A stretch of 48,056 bases of DNA from Saprospiraceae bacterium. Its GTDB lineage: Bacteria; Bacteroidota; Bacteroidia; Chitinophagales; Saprospiraceae. Shown one piece after another: positions 1-8,751 of this stretch. The translations under genes were made by a program, and so were the position numbers. The stretch spans positions 1 to 48,056 of the forward strand of contig JAJCYI010000201.1 of assembly GCA_029263015.1 (NCBI GenBank). The letters run 5' to 3'. Numbering within the stretch: the first letter of the stretch is position 1; each line of letters begins with the position of its first letter. A model generated the notes under the pieces. It ran no database searches, was not told where the DNA came from, and was given only the letters and a program-made list of their open reading frames with translations.

Positions 1-33
1 ATAACTATAAGTCAGCTAAACAGTCTTTTTCCG

Positions 34-117
34 TCATACTTCGTTATTTTTTTCAGCAATAGCTTCGGCTATTCCTTCAAAAAATGCCTCGTCTGACAAA
101 AATATCCTTGTTTCCAT
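34..117 (-). other. Possible 27-residue ORF or gene remnant
   Basis: A short ATG-started frame reads METRIFLSDEAFFEG... and ends in a TGA after 27 codons. The N-terminus vaguely recalls the start of small helix-turn-helix/excisionase-type proteins, but no helix-turn-helix follows. It may be a truncated remnant or a chance ORF. No promoter was recognised. Very low certainty. Confidence 0.15.
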
Positions 118-145
118 GCCTTAAATTTATTTAGGAAAGATGTCT

Positions 146-212
146 AATGTATTGCGAATCCCCAGATTCGCATCCATATATTATGAGCGAATCTGGGGAT
201 TCGCATTATATT
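146..212. repeat. Dyad repeat with self-palindromic arms
   Basis: The 19-nt arms at 153-171 and 187-205 are perfect inverted copies, and each arm is itself a near-palindrome (GCGAATC...GATTCGC). The match extends imperfectly outward to 146 and 212. It lies downstream of the truncated TPR gene. The layout resembles REP/BIME-type intergenic repeats and has the same plan as the dyads at 9824-9880 and 32144-32236, though with a different sequence. Confidence 0.75.
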
Positions 213-309
213 GAAATTTGCCAAACCTTCATTTTCCAAAAATAAACCCCAGCTCCAAATAACCTCTAAGTCTCTTCTTTAGTGAGATCGTAAAGCAGCA
301 ATGCCGGTT

Positions 310-1095
310 TTATTGCTTTTTCAAAAAACTAGCGAGGGCATCTTCGTACCGCAACAATTCATATTGAAGTGCCCCAATATTGTAATAGGTATTCGCAATG
401 GCACGGTGGCCTGGGTCGTATGCTGCCTCATAATAGGACAGTTCCCGCTGGTAGAAATACAGTGACTTTTCAAAATCCCCATTGAACCGATTGGTAGTGC
501 CCAACCATCGGAGCGTCTGACCGGTCAGGTAAATTGGAGGTTGGGGCAGTTCCAGGAGCAGTGTCAAAGCTTGTCGGAACGACTTCCGGGTCAGGTCATA
601 TTGTTTGTCGCCGTGTTGGTGATAAAAGCCATTCACAAAAGCATAATGGGCATTTAAAAAATCATTTTTTTCAGGTTGAAATGCCAACCATTTTTTTGCT
701 TCCAGTAAATGTTTTTTCGCTAAATAATTTTTTTTTACTAGTATGGCGGCATCTGCCATGATTAAGTGATGAAGGCCCTCATCTTCATGTTCTCCGTATG
801 GAATGGTTTTCCATTTTTCCAAAGCAGCCTTTGCGTGTTTGTAGGCGGTTTTGTATTTCCGCTTGTTTCGGTTTATTTGGAAAAGGTAAATACCTGCTGA
901 ATAGGCGGAAGGTGTATTTTGTTGTTCTGTGGCACATTCATACCAGTTGTCGGCAATGGAATCAGCTTGGCTAAAAAGGCCCTCTCTCAACATTTGATTG
1001 ATTTCCTTTTCAAATTGTTCCGCATCGCAATCCTGTCCCGATATGTTTACAGAAAGGAAAACGAATAGGAGTAGAAAGGTCATTTTTTCGAACAT
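310..1095 (-). CDS. Secreted TPR protein, apparently truncated
   Basis: The 261-residue product has a signal peptide (about residues 1-20) and helical repeats; the clearest TPR-like unit is around residues 225-261 (NTYYNIGALQYELLRYEDALASF). It was probably exported and worked as a protein-interaction scaffold. The last TPR breaks off mid-helix at FLKKQ. An A6 run at 323-328 sits exactly at that point. Adding one base there restores a TPR-like ending (FFEKAIKPALLLYDL) that runs about 20 codons further, to a stop at 266-268. Proteins beginning this way are often the N-terminal part of much longer TPR/CHAT-type proteins (family knowledge, not provable here). I infer a frameshifted or decayed gene, or a sequencing error in the homopolymer. 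Confidence 0.7.
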   Translation of the reverse strand: MFEKMTFLLLFVFLSVNISGQDCDAEQFEKEINQMLREGLFSQADSIADNWYECATEQQNTPSAYSAGIYLFQINRNKRKYKTAYKHAKAALEKWKTIPYGEHEDEGLHHLIMADAAILVKKNYLAKKHLLEAKKWLAFQPEKNDFLNAHYAFVNGFYHQHGDKQYDLTRKSFRQALTLLLELPQPPIYLTGQTLRWLGTTNRFNGDFEKSLYFYQRELSYYEAAYDPGHRAIANTYYNIGALQYELLRYEDALASFLKKQ

Positions 1096-1221
1096 GTTGG
1101 CAAATTAGCCAATATTTGTTTTACAGGCAAACTGAATAAAGGAGCAGCTTTTTCATAATTTTACAGGGACATTTGATGTAGAACTTATTATTTGAAAAAT
1201 ACTTAGTACCATTTTTGATAA

Positions 1222-1229
1222 TACGTTTG
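1222..1229 (+). promoter_or_regulatory. Putative Bacteroidota -7 element (TACGTTTG)
   Basis: An exact match to the TAnnTTTG consensus lies 40 nt before the ATG at 1269. A TTTG at 1191-1194 is 27 nt upstream, which is longer than the usual spacing, so only the -7 element is supported. Confidence 0.4.
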
Positions 1230-1268
1230 ATCGAAATTCTCATTGTTCATTTCCAAAAAAAATTTAAT

Positions 1269-1769
1269 ATGAAACCTTTAAATTTTCTGGTAATTGCTGT
1301 TCTGTTTTCTGCATTATTTATCACAGCATGTGCCGACCAAAATAAAGAAGATGTGCGCAACCAGGCGGTTGAATCTGTGAACGTTCCGCCCCCTACCGCG
1401 CCAGGTGTTCCTCCCGCTACTACTCCAACGGCTGTCAATAACAGCGGTGTTATACACTATACCTGTCCAAACAATTGCGCAGGAAGTGGTGGAGCTGCAG
1501 CTGGCACCTGCCCTGTTTGCGGAACGGCATATGCTCATAACCAAGCCTTTCACAATACATCTACTCCGCCTCCTGGTACAGTCACTACTCCTGGAGCAAC
1601 TACGCCTAATGTGACACCAGTCCCTAATCCGACCACTAGTCAGGCACAGAATGCAGCTGGCGCTTATCATTATACCTGTGGCGCAGGATGCGCGGGCGGC
1701 GCAGCAGCAGCTGGTACATGCGCTGTCTGTGGGGGTGCACTCGCACATAACCAAGCGTTCCATAATTAA
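1269..1769 (+). CDS. Lipoprotein with two metal-binding-like Cys repeats
   Basis: Product of 166 residues. The start is set at the ATG at 1269 because it directly precedes a lipoprotein signal peptide ending FITAC (Cys21); the longer frame from 1215 adds 18 unlikely residues. After a Pro/Thr-rich linker come two copies of one module: residues 63-96 (Cys66, Cys70, Cys81, Cys84) and 134-166 (Cys137, Cys141, Cys151, Cys154). Each ends in AHNQAFHN. The YTC-x3-C...C-x2-C pattern resembles the short heavy-metal-binding zinc-ribbon-like domain found in copper efflux proteins, in a Gly/Ala-rich variant. Metal binding at the outer membrane is inferred; the metal is unknown. The linker repeats suggest an internal duplication. 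It is transcribed alone. Confidence 0.8.
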   Translation: MKPLNFLVIAVLFSALFITACADQNKEDVRNQAVESVNVPPPTAPGVPPATTPTAVNNSGVIHYTCPNNCAGSGGAAAGTCPVCGTAYAHNQAFHNTSTPPPGTVTTPGATTPNVTPVPNPTTSQAQNAAGAYHYTCGAGCAGGAAAAGTCAVCGGALAHNQAFHN

Positions 1770-1821
1770 TCTGGACGTCCCTTAAATCATTATTTCTTTT
1801 TCGCTGACTTTTCTCACAAGG

Positions 1822-1848
1822 GGTCTTGGCATTTTATTTGCCAAGACC
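1822..1848 (+). terminator. Intergenic hairpin
   Basis: A 10-bp perfect stem (GGTCTTGGCA / TGCCAAGACC) with a 7-nt loop lies 53 nt after the metal-binding lipoprotein gene. No T-tract follows, so it may be a transcript-end hairpin or a processed 3' structure. The rest of 1770-2072 holds no convincing gene. Confidence 0.4.
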
Positions 1849-2072
1849 TCTCGTGCAGAATAGCTTCCCCTTGGTTCATTCTCTTTGAATCCCTCCTTTT
1901 TAGCATTTGATTTTTGAATTTTATCTATCAAAGAATTTCTCTTTTCATTCTTATTTGAATGTAGCATAGAGTTTCATTAGGCGCATTTAGACATCTTTTG
2001 TCATGTCTGCTTGCCATTTATCAACAATGATCAAGGAACTCTATCTGACTCACATTGAAGACAAACAACAAT

Positions 2073-2975
2073 ATGAACAACACACTGAAAGCGCTAGCTT
2101 CACTCTTATTCTTTTTTATCATTTCATTCGCTACTCAAGCTCAAAATTGTGGTAGTGTCGTTGGCTTCAGGGCCACTGTTGCCGACAATGGCGATGGCAC
2201 CCATACTTATTCTTTTGAAGTAGATGTACAATCAACCTCTGGCGGGAGTAAAAGCGTAAACATATCTATTAGCTGCTCAAGCAACACCTTTGTTACAAAC
2301 AGTTGCCAAGAAAGTCTCGCAACCATAACAACCTATCCTTATGGGCCATTTACTGTACCCACCTGCACAGGCGACATTGTCCTGGATTGGACTGGTTATT
2401 CAAATTCAGCTTGTGGTGGGACTTCTTGCGGTGGTTCATCACTAAACCCGCTCCCTGTTGAGCTTTCCATGTTCAAGACCAACTTGCATGGAAACAGGAT
2501 CGTATTGAATTGGAGATCAGAACAGGAGACCAATAACAAAGGGTATGAAGTCCAGAAAAGTAAGGATGGGAAAAGCTGGGAAAAGCTGGTCTGGGTGGAC
2601 GGAGCAGGCACAACTATAGAAAGGCAGGAATATGAAGTTGTTGATGAAAACCCCATTTCTGGTGACAATTATTATAGGCTAAAACAAATTGATTACGATG
2701 GAGGATTTGAATTTTCCAAGGTTATAAGTGCCATTTATAATTCTGATGAAACTTTTATTGAAGTTTATCCCAATCCCGCAAAAGACAGAATTGAATTGAA
2801 GGGTCCTGACGCCGAATATGCCAATATAAAGATTATAAACAATGTTGGCAGAATATTAATGGAATTGGAAGGCCCCGGTACTTTAATTGACATCTCGTCA
2901 CTGCCAAAGGGATTATATTATTTATCTATTCAGTTGGACAATAAAATATTTTTGGAGCGGATCATAAAAGAATAG
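2073..2975 (+). CDS. T9SS-secreted protein with C-terminal sorting domain
   Basis: Product of 300 residues. The ATG at 2073 is preferred over the upstream in-frame TTG at 2055, because it gives a compact signal peptide ending ATQAQ. Residues about 25-125 form a Cys- and Ser-rich region that I do not recognise. Residues 130-220 (starting PLPVELSMF, with NYYRLKQIDYDG) are the Ig/FnIII-like linker common before sorting domains in Bacteroidota. The last 75 residues (VYPNPAKDRIELKG...LPKGLYYLSI...FLERIIKE) are a typical type A Por secretion C-terminal domain. The protein should cross the outer membrane by the type IX system and be anchored or released at the surface. Its activity is unknown. Confidence 0.88.
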   Translation: MNNTLKALASLLFFFIISFATQAQNCGSVVGFRATVADNGDGTHTYSFEVDVQSTSGGSKSVNISISCSSNTFVTNSCQESLATITTYPYGPFTVPTCTGDIVLDWTGYSNSACGGTSCGGSSLNPLPVELSMFKTNLHGNRIVLNWRSEQETNNKGYEVQKSKDGKSWEKLVWVDGAGTTIERQEYEVVDENPISGDNYYRLKQIDYDGGFEFSKVISAIYNSDETFIEVYPNPAKDRIELKGPDAEYANIKIINNVGRILMELEGPGTLIDISSLPKGLYYLSIQLDNKIFLERIIKE

Positions 2976-2994
2976 TGGTTAATCTGAAATTGGG

Positions 2995-3080
2995 GAATTG
3001 GCTGCAACCCCTCGTTCCCTAACCTTTTACCTATGGAGCCAGACCTGACAGGTTTTCTAAACCTGTCAGGTCTTTTTATA
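2995..3080 (+). repeat. 86-bp direct repeat, copy 1, with terminator
   Basis: This copy starts GAATTGGCTGCAACCCC and ends CTTTTTATA. It matches 3144-3229 almost base for base and contains a 14-bp stem (3041-3054 / 3060-3073) followed by T5, a good intrinsic terminator for the T9SS cargo gene. Confidence 0.85.
3041..3077 (+). terminator. Rho-independent terminator
   Basis: Perfect 14-bp stem AGACCTGACAGGTT / AACCTGTCAGGTCT with a 5-nt loop and a following T5 tract, 65 nt after the T9SS cargo gene. Confidence 0.8.
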
Positions 3081-3143
3081 AAAGACCCACAACAAGGTGT
3101 CCATCAAATGCAATTCCATTAAGAAGCACCACTCCCAAATATT

Positions 3144-3229
3144 GAATTGGCTGCAACCCCACGTTCCCTAACTTTTTGTCTGTGGAGCCAGACCTGACAG
3201 GTTTTCGGAACCTGTCAGGTCTTTTTATA
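3144..3229 (+). repeat. 86-bp direct repeat, copy 2
   Basis: Second copy of the module at 2995-3080, offset by 149 bp and with few differences. It carries the same hairpin at 3190-3222 with the T5 tract at 3222-3226, giving tandem terminators before the esterase gene. Confidence 0.85.
3190..3226 (+). terminator. Duplicate terminator hairpin
   Basis: Same 14-bp stem as at 3041-3077 with a different loop (TTCGG), followed by T5. Confidence 0.7.
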
Positions 3230-3323
3230 ATGAGGTTAGAAAGACAATTATCCAAAGTGACAAAGTAGTAATAGATAAGGGGTATTCGCTCGTTTATGCA
3301 TCTTCATTTTATAAAACAATAAA

Positions 3324-5165
3324 ATGATCCTTTCCCGTATTATTTGTCTCCTCACAGTCCTCCTTTTCAGCTTTTCATTATTTGCACAACAGCCACTTAA
3401 TTTCGATTTTGAAGAAATGAGTGTCGAAGGGATTGCCCGCCCCTGGGGTTGGTCGGTTTTTATGCTGCCATCAGGCGCTGAAATTTCGCTCGATAGCACG
3501 ATTAAACAAAATGGCAAATTCAGTCTTCAGTTTTTTAGTGAAAACAAAACCGAAAGTGATTCCGGCCCAAGCCTGGGATATTGGCTTTCACCTTATGAGT
3601 TGACAGGTAAAAAACTTGTTCTCAGAGGTTTGGTAAAAACGGAGAAAATGAATGGATTCGTCCAGGCCATCATAATTGCCTATGGCGACACAGGTTTGAT
3701 CAAGGAAGTTAAAAGTGCTGACTTTCAATCAGTTACTGATTGGAATCCATTCGAAATAGAGTTTTCAATAAACACTCACGCACACTCTTATTATGTTATT
3801 TTAAATATGAGTGGTGGAGGCAAGGCTTGGTTCGATGGCTTTCACCTGACGGTTGATGGTGTTGAAAAACAAAGTTTGGAAGTTGCAGATGATTTCAACA
3901 AAGAACAGCGGAATTGGTTGGAAAAAAACACATCAGTAATTACAAATGTAAACCCCAAAGTGCAGGGCGAGCAGACTGATTATTCCGATCTGGAATCATT
4001 CCGGCTTGCCGTTGGCGACGCTAAAATAATAGCACTTGGCGAAGCCACCCACGGCACGAGTGAGTTTTTTAAACTCAAACACCGCTTGTTGCAATATGCT
4101 GTGCAGGAGTTGGGGGTACGGGTATTTGCCATCGAAGCCAATCAGTTGGAAGTAGAAAAGATCAACCGTTATGTACAAAAAGGGAAGGGGACGGCAGAGC
4201 AAGTCATCAAGGTGATGTTCCGGGTTTGGAATACCGAGGAAATGCTGGCCCTCATCAAATGGATGCGGACATACAATCTCCAAAATCCTTCTCGTCGAAT
4301 AGAATTTGTCGGGTTCGATTTGCAAGACCCCAGCTTGCCTATGGATAGTTTGTCACATTTTATTTCCGATCGGGAACCGGCCCTCCTGCCTGTAATTGAC
4401 AGTTTGCAGCACAGTTACCGGGAGGCATGGCGGGAGCGGGATTATCCGCAAGCAGCCGATAGTGTGCGGGCTGAGTGGAAAACTAATTCAGATTTGGTAC
4501 TTGAGTTGTTTTCTGAAAGAAAATCAACCTGGTTGGGCGAGGCTAAATCGGAGGAGGGAAAAATCCGGGTTGAATGGGCCATACAAAATGCCACGGTGGT
4601 TTCTCAGGCAGCAGATATCGCTTACTCTCAAATCGTGAGCAGACGGGATACTTTCATGGCAGAAAATATCCGCTGGATCGAGTCCCAGAGAAAGCCGGGT
4701 AACAGAATTATTGTTTGGGCGCATGATTCGCACATTGCCCGTGGTGACGCACCTGATTTCCAATACAATTATCATTCTGGCGAAAGCATGGGCAGCTACC
4801 TTTCCGATATGTATGGCGACAATTACCGAGCCTTTGGGCTGTTTACTTACGGCGGACAATACAGTGCGACCATCAGCTATACCAACTACAAGGTAGTTCC
4901 CGTAGATGCCATGACAGCACCGAGAGGCAGCTTTGATGAAGCGCTGCACCGATTGGCCAAAGAAGCAGGTATGAATCAATTATTCCTGAATTTGCGCCCT
5001 GCTCTTAAAGAGAAAAACAACGATTGGCTGCTCCAGCCCCGACCAGTCCGTTTTGTTGGCTATGCCACTTCTGATTTTGATTTTGGGGCGGTCATGTCTG
5101 TACCGTACCAGTTCGACGGAGTATTTTTTGTTGACTGGACAGCGGCTTCGAGGATGCTGCGGTGA
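3324..5165 (+). CDS. Secreted erythromycin-esterase family protein
   Basis: Product of 613 residues. A signal peptide (1-21, ending LFAQ) is followed by a roughly 160-residue N-terminal region that reads like a beta-sandwich/carbohydrate-binding domain (AWFDGFHLTVDG). Residues about 215-610 are the erythromycin esterase domain. The family's E...H site is visible as IALGEATHGTSEFF near residue 240, with AIEAN after it and the second conserved His in VWAHDSHIARG near residue 475. Characterised members (EreA/EreB) open macrolide lactones, but most environmental homologues have unknown hydrolase or isomerase roles, so antibiotic resistance should not be assumed. Single-gene unit behind tandem terminators, with no obvious partner. 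Confidence 0.85.
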   Translation: MILSRIICLLTVLLFSFSLFAQQPLNFDFEEMSVEGIARPWGWSVFMLPSGAEISLDSTIKQNGKFSLQFFSENKTESDSGPSLGYWLSPYELTGKKLVLRGLVKTEKMNGFVQAIIIAYGDTGLIKEVKSADFQSVTDWNPFEIEFSINTHAHSYYVILNMSGGGKAWFDGFHLTVDGVEKQSLEVADDFNKEQRNWLEKNTSVITNVNPKVQGEQTDYSDLESFRLAVGDAKIIALGEATHGTSEFFKLKHRLLQYAVQELGVRVFAIEANQLEVEKINRYVQKGKGTAEQVIKVMFRVWNTEEMLALIKWMRTYNLQNPSRRIEFVGFDLQDPSLPMDSLSHFISDREPALLPVIDSLQHSYREAWRERDYPQAADSVRAEWKTNSDLVLELFSERKSTWLGEAKSEEGKIRVEWAIQNATVVSQAADIAYSQIVSRRDTFMAENIRWIESQRKPGNRIIVWAHDSHIARGDAPDFQYNYHSGESMGSYLSDMYGDNYRAFGLFTYGGQYSATISYTNYKVVPVDAMTAPRGSFDEALHRLAKEAGMNQLFLNLRPALKEKNNDWLLQPRPVRFVGYATSDFDFGAVMSVPYQFDGVFFVDWTAASRMLR

Positions 5166-5220
5166 ATAAGGTTTGCGCACACGGAGAATTTATAAGAAAA
5201 AGACAAATGTACCGAACATA

Positions 5221-5251
5221 GAAGCGACGCTTTTCCAAAAAGCGTCGCTTC
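5221..5251 (+). terminator. Strong hairpin after the esterase gene
   Basis: Perfect 14-bp stem GAAGCGACGCTTTT / AAAAGCGTCGCTTC with a 3-nt loop, 55 nt past the stop codon. No clear T-tract follows, so it is a probable transcript end. Confidence 0.55.
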
Positions 5252-5264
5252 TCAGATAATCAGT

Positions 5265-5303
5265 CCCCTGACCCCTGACTCCTGACCTCTGACCTCTGAC
5301 CCC
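5265..5303. repeat. 7-bp-phased repeat (CYYCTGA)
   Basis: Five in-phase heptads (CCCCTGA twice, CTCCTGA, CCTCTGA twice) and a partial sixth. Apart from this, the hairpin and a -7 element, 5166-5546 shows no gene. Confidence 0.85.
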
Positions 5304-5352
5304 TCTTTTCATTTTACTTCCTCCCCAAACATGGAATCCCGCTTCAGAAAAT

Positions 5353-5360
5353 TATATTTG
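5353..5360 (+). promoter_or_regulatory. Putative -7 element (TATATTTG)
   Basis: Exact TAnnTTTG match 187 nt upstream of the TonB receptor ATG. No TTG is seen at the expected -33 position. If real it gives a long 5' leader. Confidence 0.35.
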
Positions 5361-5546
5361 CACCAGCGTTAGTTATTCTTTTTTCACTTCAGGAGTTTAG
5401 ATCAAGATTACTAACGGGAATGACTATGAACCAAACACGGACGCACGACACAAGTATCTCACTTCGACCGATCAAGTGCTCGGACTACAGTTGGTCATCT
5501 CATTTGCCTGTTGTATTGATTTCTACCCTGTTATCTAATTCCTTTT

Positions 5547-8500
5547 ATGATACGATATATACTTACTCTCACACTTTGTGCGCTGGTCTTTTCTACCATG
5601 CAAGCACAAGTCACGACCTCCTCGGTAAAGGGTATGGTTACAGATGAAAGTGGTACGACCATGCCAGGTGCAACGGTTGTCGCTACTCACATGCCGTCAG
5701 GATCTGCCTATGGGGTAATCACCAGGGACGACGGTGGTTATGTTATCCCCAACATGCGTGTTGGTGGGCCTTATAGAATCGAAGCTTCTTTTACTGGCTA
5801 TCAGACGTTTGTTGTTAACGATGTGTTTCTTCAACTGGGTGACAAACGCAGTTTGGACATCGTTTTCAAGACAGGTGTCGAACTGGACGAAGTGGTCATC
5901 ATTGCTGAAAGAAACCCGCTTATCAACAAGGATAAAACAGGGGCTTCTACTTTTATCAGCTTGGAGCAATTGCAGACCATGCCGACGATTACGCGTTCTA
6001 CTGCTGACCTGACCCGCCTCAATCCGATGGCGGCAGAAGGTGGATCGTTTGGTGGGCGTAATGACCAGTTCAACAACTATTCATTGGATGGTTCGATTTT
6101 TAACAACCCCTTCGGCCTTGATGCTGCCACGCCCGGTGGGCAGACCGATGCGCAGCCGGTTTCGCTCGATGCCATTGAGCAGATCAGTGTTTCGCTGGCG
6201 CCATTCGATGTTACCAAGGCTGGTTTCACAGGTGCTTCTGTGGATGCAGTGACCAAGTCTGGCACGAATACACTCTCGGGTTCGGTGTTTGCATATTTCC
6301 GAAATAAGGACATGATCGGCACGAAAGTGGACGACACAGATGTGACCCGCGGTGACCTGAGCCAATTGCAGACGGGATTCAGTATTGGCGGGCCATTGGT
6401 GAAAAACAAAATTTTCTTTTTTGCAAATTTTGAAATTGAAAGACGCTCTGACCTTGGGTCTTTTTTCGAGCCTAATCCTGGCGGCCAAAGCGGCGGAAAT
6501 ATTTCCCGCGTATTGGCCTCAGATATGACCAATATCTCCAACCTATTGCGGAGCACTTATGGTTATGAAACTGGCGCTATCGAAGGTTTCAAGCACGATA
6601 CAGACAACCAGAAGGGTCTTTTTAAACTGAATTTCAATCTCAGCGATGCCCATAAGCTGGCGGTCACTTATAATTTCCTTGATGCAACGAGGGACAAACC
6701 AGCCCACCCATCGGCCATTGGCCGCCGTGGTCCTGATTTCCAGACATTGCAGTTTGAAAACTCAGGCTATACCATCAACAACGTGATCCATTCTGGCAAA
6801 GCGGAACTGAACTCTCTGTTCGGAAATAAATATGCCAATAAACTTCAGGTAGGCTACACGGCTTTCAGGGATACCCGCGATCCTTTCAGTGCGCCATTTC
6901 CAGTTCTCAATTTTGGCAAAGATGGAGTACGTTACATTATTGCCGGACATGAACCATTTTCTATCAACAATGTGCTCGATCAGGACGTGTACCAGTTCAC
7001 TGATAATTTCAATATCTACCTCAACAAGCACACTTTTACCATCGGTACCAGCTTTGAGCGGTTTGACTTTAACAACTCATTCAATCTTGGTGTATATGGC
7101 GGATTGGTCTTTGCACCAGATATCGATATTGCAGATGCAGAAGCATTCCTTACATCTTCTGACTTCGCAGGCTTAGTTGATGGAGCAAGAGCTACGTTTG
7201 AAGGTAATAATACAGGGGATTCCTGGGCTTTGGCCGAGACCAATATGGGACAGTGGGCATTTTATGTACAAGATGAAATCAGCGTGACCGATCAATTCAC
7301 ATTGACTTTGGGTTTGCGTTCTGATTTGCCGTTGTATTTTAATACCGAAGACAAAATTCAGGAAAGTATTGACCGCAACTGCTGCTATGACCCAACCATT
7401 CAATATTACGATGAAGATGGGGACGGCATTTTGCTCAATAGCTTAGACTTGCCTGACTCAAAGCCATTGATCTCTCCACGGGTTGGATTCAACTACGACT
7501 TGCACGGCGACCAATCTGCACAGATACGAGGTGGGACTGGCTTGTTCACAGGTCGTTTTCCATTTGTATGGATCGGCAACCAGGTGGCCAACCCAAATTC
7601 TTTCTTTTACGTGACAACAGCTGATGATTTCAAATACCCACAGGTGTGGCGCTCCAACCTCGGCTATGATAGGAAATTGGGAGATGGTTGGTCTTTTACT
7701 TGGGATGCGATTTTTACAAAAGACCTCCAGGCACAGATAGTCCGCAATTATGGACTTAAGTTGCCTTCCGGCAAATTGGCTGGCGCGGATACCCGTCCTA
7801 TTTACACCAATGATGACCGCTCACAAAACTTCGGTGGCCCGACCGATGCCTATGTTTTCACCAATACTGACTTGGGGCGCATTTTTACCACTTCCCTCCA
7901 GATAGAAAAGACCTGGGCCAATGACATGAAAGCCACCTTGGCATATAGCTACCTCGATTCCAAAGATGCAGCTTCCATAGATGCGGAAATTTCTTCTGAT
8001 GCTTATGCCCGCAACCCTGCCAACGTGCAGCATTCCAATACTGCTGAACTTGCCCCATCACTTTATGGCAATAAGCACCGGGTAGTGGGTTCGTTACAAA
8101 AGCGGTTTACCTATGCTGATAAATGGAGAACCTATATATCTGTATTCATGGAATACTTGCAAGGTGGCCGTTACAGTTACACCTATTCTGGCGACATCAA
8201 CAACGATGGCTCAGGGCTGAATGATTTGATCTACATTCCTACTGATGCAGAAATCGATGGAATGACTTTCACTGGAACTGGTGATGCAGCGGCGTTTAAA
8301 AATTACATCGCACAAGATGAATACTTGAGCGAAAACCGCGGGGAGATTGCTGAAAAATATGGCGCCGTCAGCCCTTGGTACGGCCGTTGGGATGTGCGCA
8401 TCATGCAGGAATTGGGCTTGTCGAATGGCAATACGATCCAGTTGAGCCTCGATGTTTTGAACTTTGGTAATCTTATCAGTTCAAGTTGGGGCGTGCGTGA

Positions 8501-8660
8501 AATCGCTACTGATACTGGCCTTGCACAGCCAATTGGTGTTTCTGTTGATAATGGTAACCCTACTTATTCTTTCGACACAGCGCAGACTCAGACTTTCCGT
8601 AATGATTTTAGTTTGAACTCAAGATGGCGAGCGCAATTGGGCTTGCGGTATAATTTTTAA
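5547..8660 (+). CDS. Oar-like TonB-dependent outer-membrane receptor
   Basis: Product of 1037 residues, typical for Oar-like receptors. A signal peptide (1-21, ending STMQAQ) leads into a carboxypeptidase-regulatory-like beta-sandwich (about 25-105: SVKGMVTDESGTTMPGATV...). A plug domain follows (about 115-235), then a large beta-barrel that ends in the outer-membrane signature LGLRYNF with a terminal Phe. It should import or bind a substrate at the outer membrane using TonB/ExbB energy. There is no SusD-like partner and no TonB/ExbBD gene next to it, so it is not a classical Sus pair. The substrate cannot be read from the sequence. A strong terminator follows at 8715-8749. Confidence 0.92.
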   Translation: MIRYILTLTLCALVFSTMQAQVTTSSVKGMVTDESGTTMPGATVVATHMPSGSAYGVITRDDGGYVIPNMRVGGPYRIEASFTGYQTFVVNDVFLQLGDKRSLDIVFKTGVELDEVVIIAERNPLINKDKTGASTFISLEQLQTMPTITRSTADLTRLNPMAAEGGSFGGRNDQFNNYSLDGSIFNNPFGLDAATPGGQTDAQPVSLDAIEQISVSLAPFDVTKAGFTGASVDAVTKSGTNTLSGSVFAYFRNKDMIGTKVDDTDVTRGDLSQLQTGFSIGGPLVKNKIFFFANFEIERRSDLGSFFEPNPGGQSGGNISRVLASDMTNISNLLRSTYGYETGAIEGFKHDTDNQKGLFKLNFNLSDAHKLAVTYNFLDATRDKPAHPSAIGRRGPDFQTLQFENSGYTINNVIHSGKAELNSLFGNKYANKLQVGYTAFRDTRDPFSAPFPVLNFGKDGVRYIIAGHEPFSINNVLDQDVYQFTDNFNIYLNKHTFTIGTSFERFDFNNSFNLGVYGGLVFAPDIDIADAEAFLTSSDFAGLVDGARATFEGNNTGDSWALAETNMGQWAFYVQDEISVTDQFTLTLGLRSDLPLYFNTEDKIQESIDRNCCYDPTIQYYDEDGDGILLNSLDLPDSKPLISPRVGFNYDLHGDQSAQIRGGTGLFTGRFPFVWIGNQVANPNSFFYVTTADDFKYPQVWRSNLGYDRKLGDGWSFTWDAIFTKDLQAQIVRNYGLKLPSGKLAGADTRPIYTNDDRSQNFGGPTDAYVFTNTDLGRIFTTSLQIEKTWANDMKATLAYSYLDSKDAASIDAEISSDAYARNPANVQHSNTAELAPSLYGNKHRVVGSLQKRFTYADKWRTYISVFMEYLQGGRYSYTYSGDINNDGSGLNDLIYIPTDAEIDGMTFTGTGDAAAFKNYIAQDEYLSENRGEIAEKYGAVSPWYGRWDVRIMQELGLSNGNTIQLSLDVLNFGNLISSSWGVREIATDTGLAQPIGVSVDNGNPTYSFDTAQTQTFRNDFSLNSRWRAQLGLRYNF

Positions 8661-8687
8661 GTGGAAATTCCTGCTTGCAAGCAGGGA

Positions 8688-8708
8688 GAGAATTGAGAAT
8701 TGAGAATT
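8688..8708. repeat. Three tandem GAGAATT heptads
   Basis: Three perfect 7-bp units directly after a 16-bp palindrome at 8670-8685. The same word occurs on the opposite strand at 38561-38581. Confidence 0.85.
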
Positions 8709-8714
8709 GAAAAA

Positions 8715-8749
8715 TCCCTGACACTCAATTGAGTGCCAGGGATTTTTTT
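8715..8749 (+). terminator. Terminator of the TonB receptor gene
   Basis: Stem TCCCTGACACTCA / TGAGTGCCAGGGA (one mismatch), flanked by A-rich DNA and followed by T7. A nearly identical hairpin lies at 9788-9815. Confidence 0.85.
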
Positions 8750-8751
8750 AT

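Noticed and set aside
1314-1763. 149-codon Cys/Ser/Arg-rich frame on the minus strand
   Set aside because: It is the antisense image of the Gly/Ala/Cys repeats of the metal-binding lipoprotein; no start context or family resemblance.
1782-1967. 61-codon minus-strand frame between the two lipoprotein/T9SS genes
   Set aside because: Covers an intergenic hairpin, has no recognisable fold and no promoter.
3324-5165. Reading the erythromycin-esterase-like gene as a macrolide resistance gene
   Set aside because: The protein is secreted with an extra N-terminal domain and is far from EreA/EreB in layout; family membership alone does not show resistance.
5420-5647. 75-codon plus-strand frame overlapping the TonB receptor start
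   Set aside because: Out of frame with the clear receptor signal peptide, no family resemblance.
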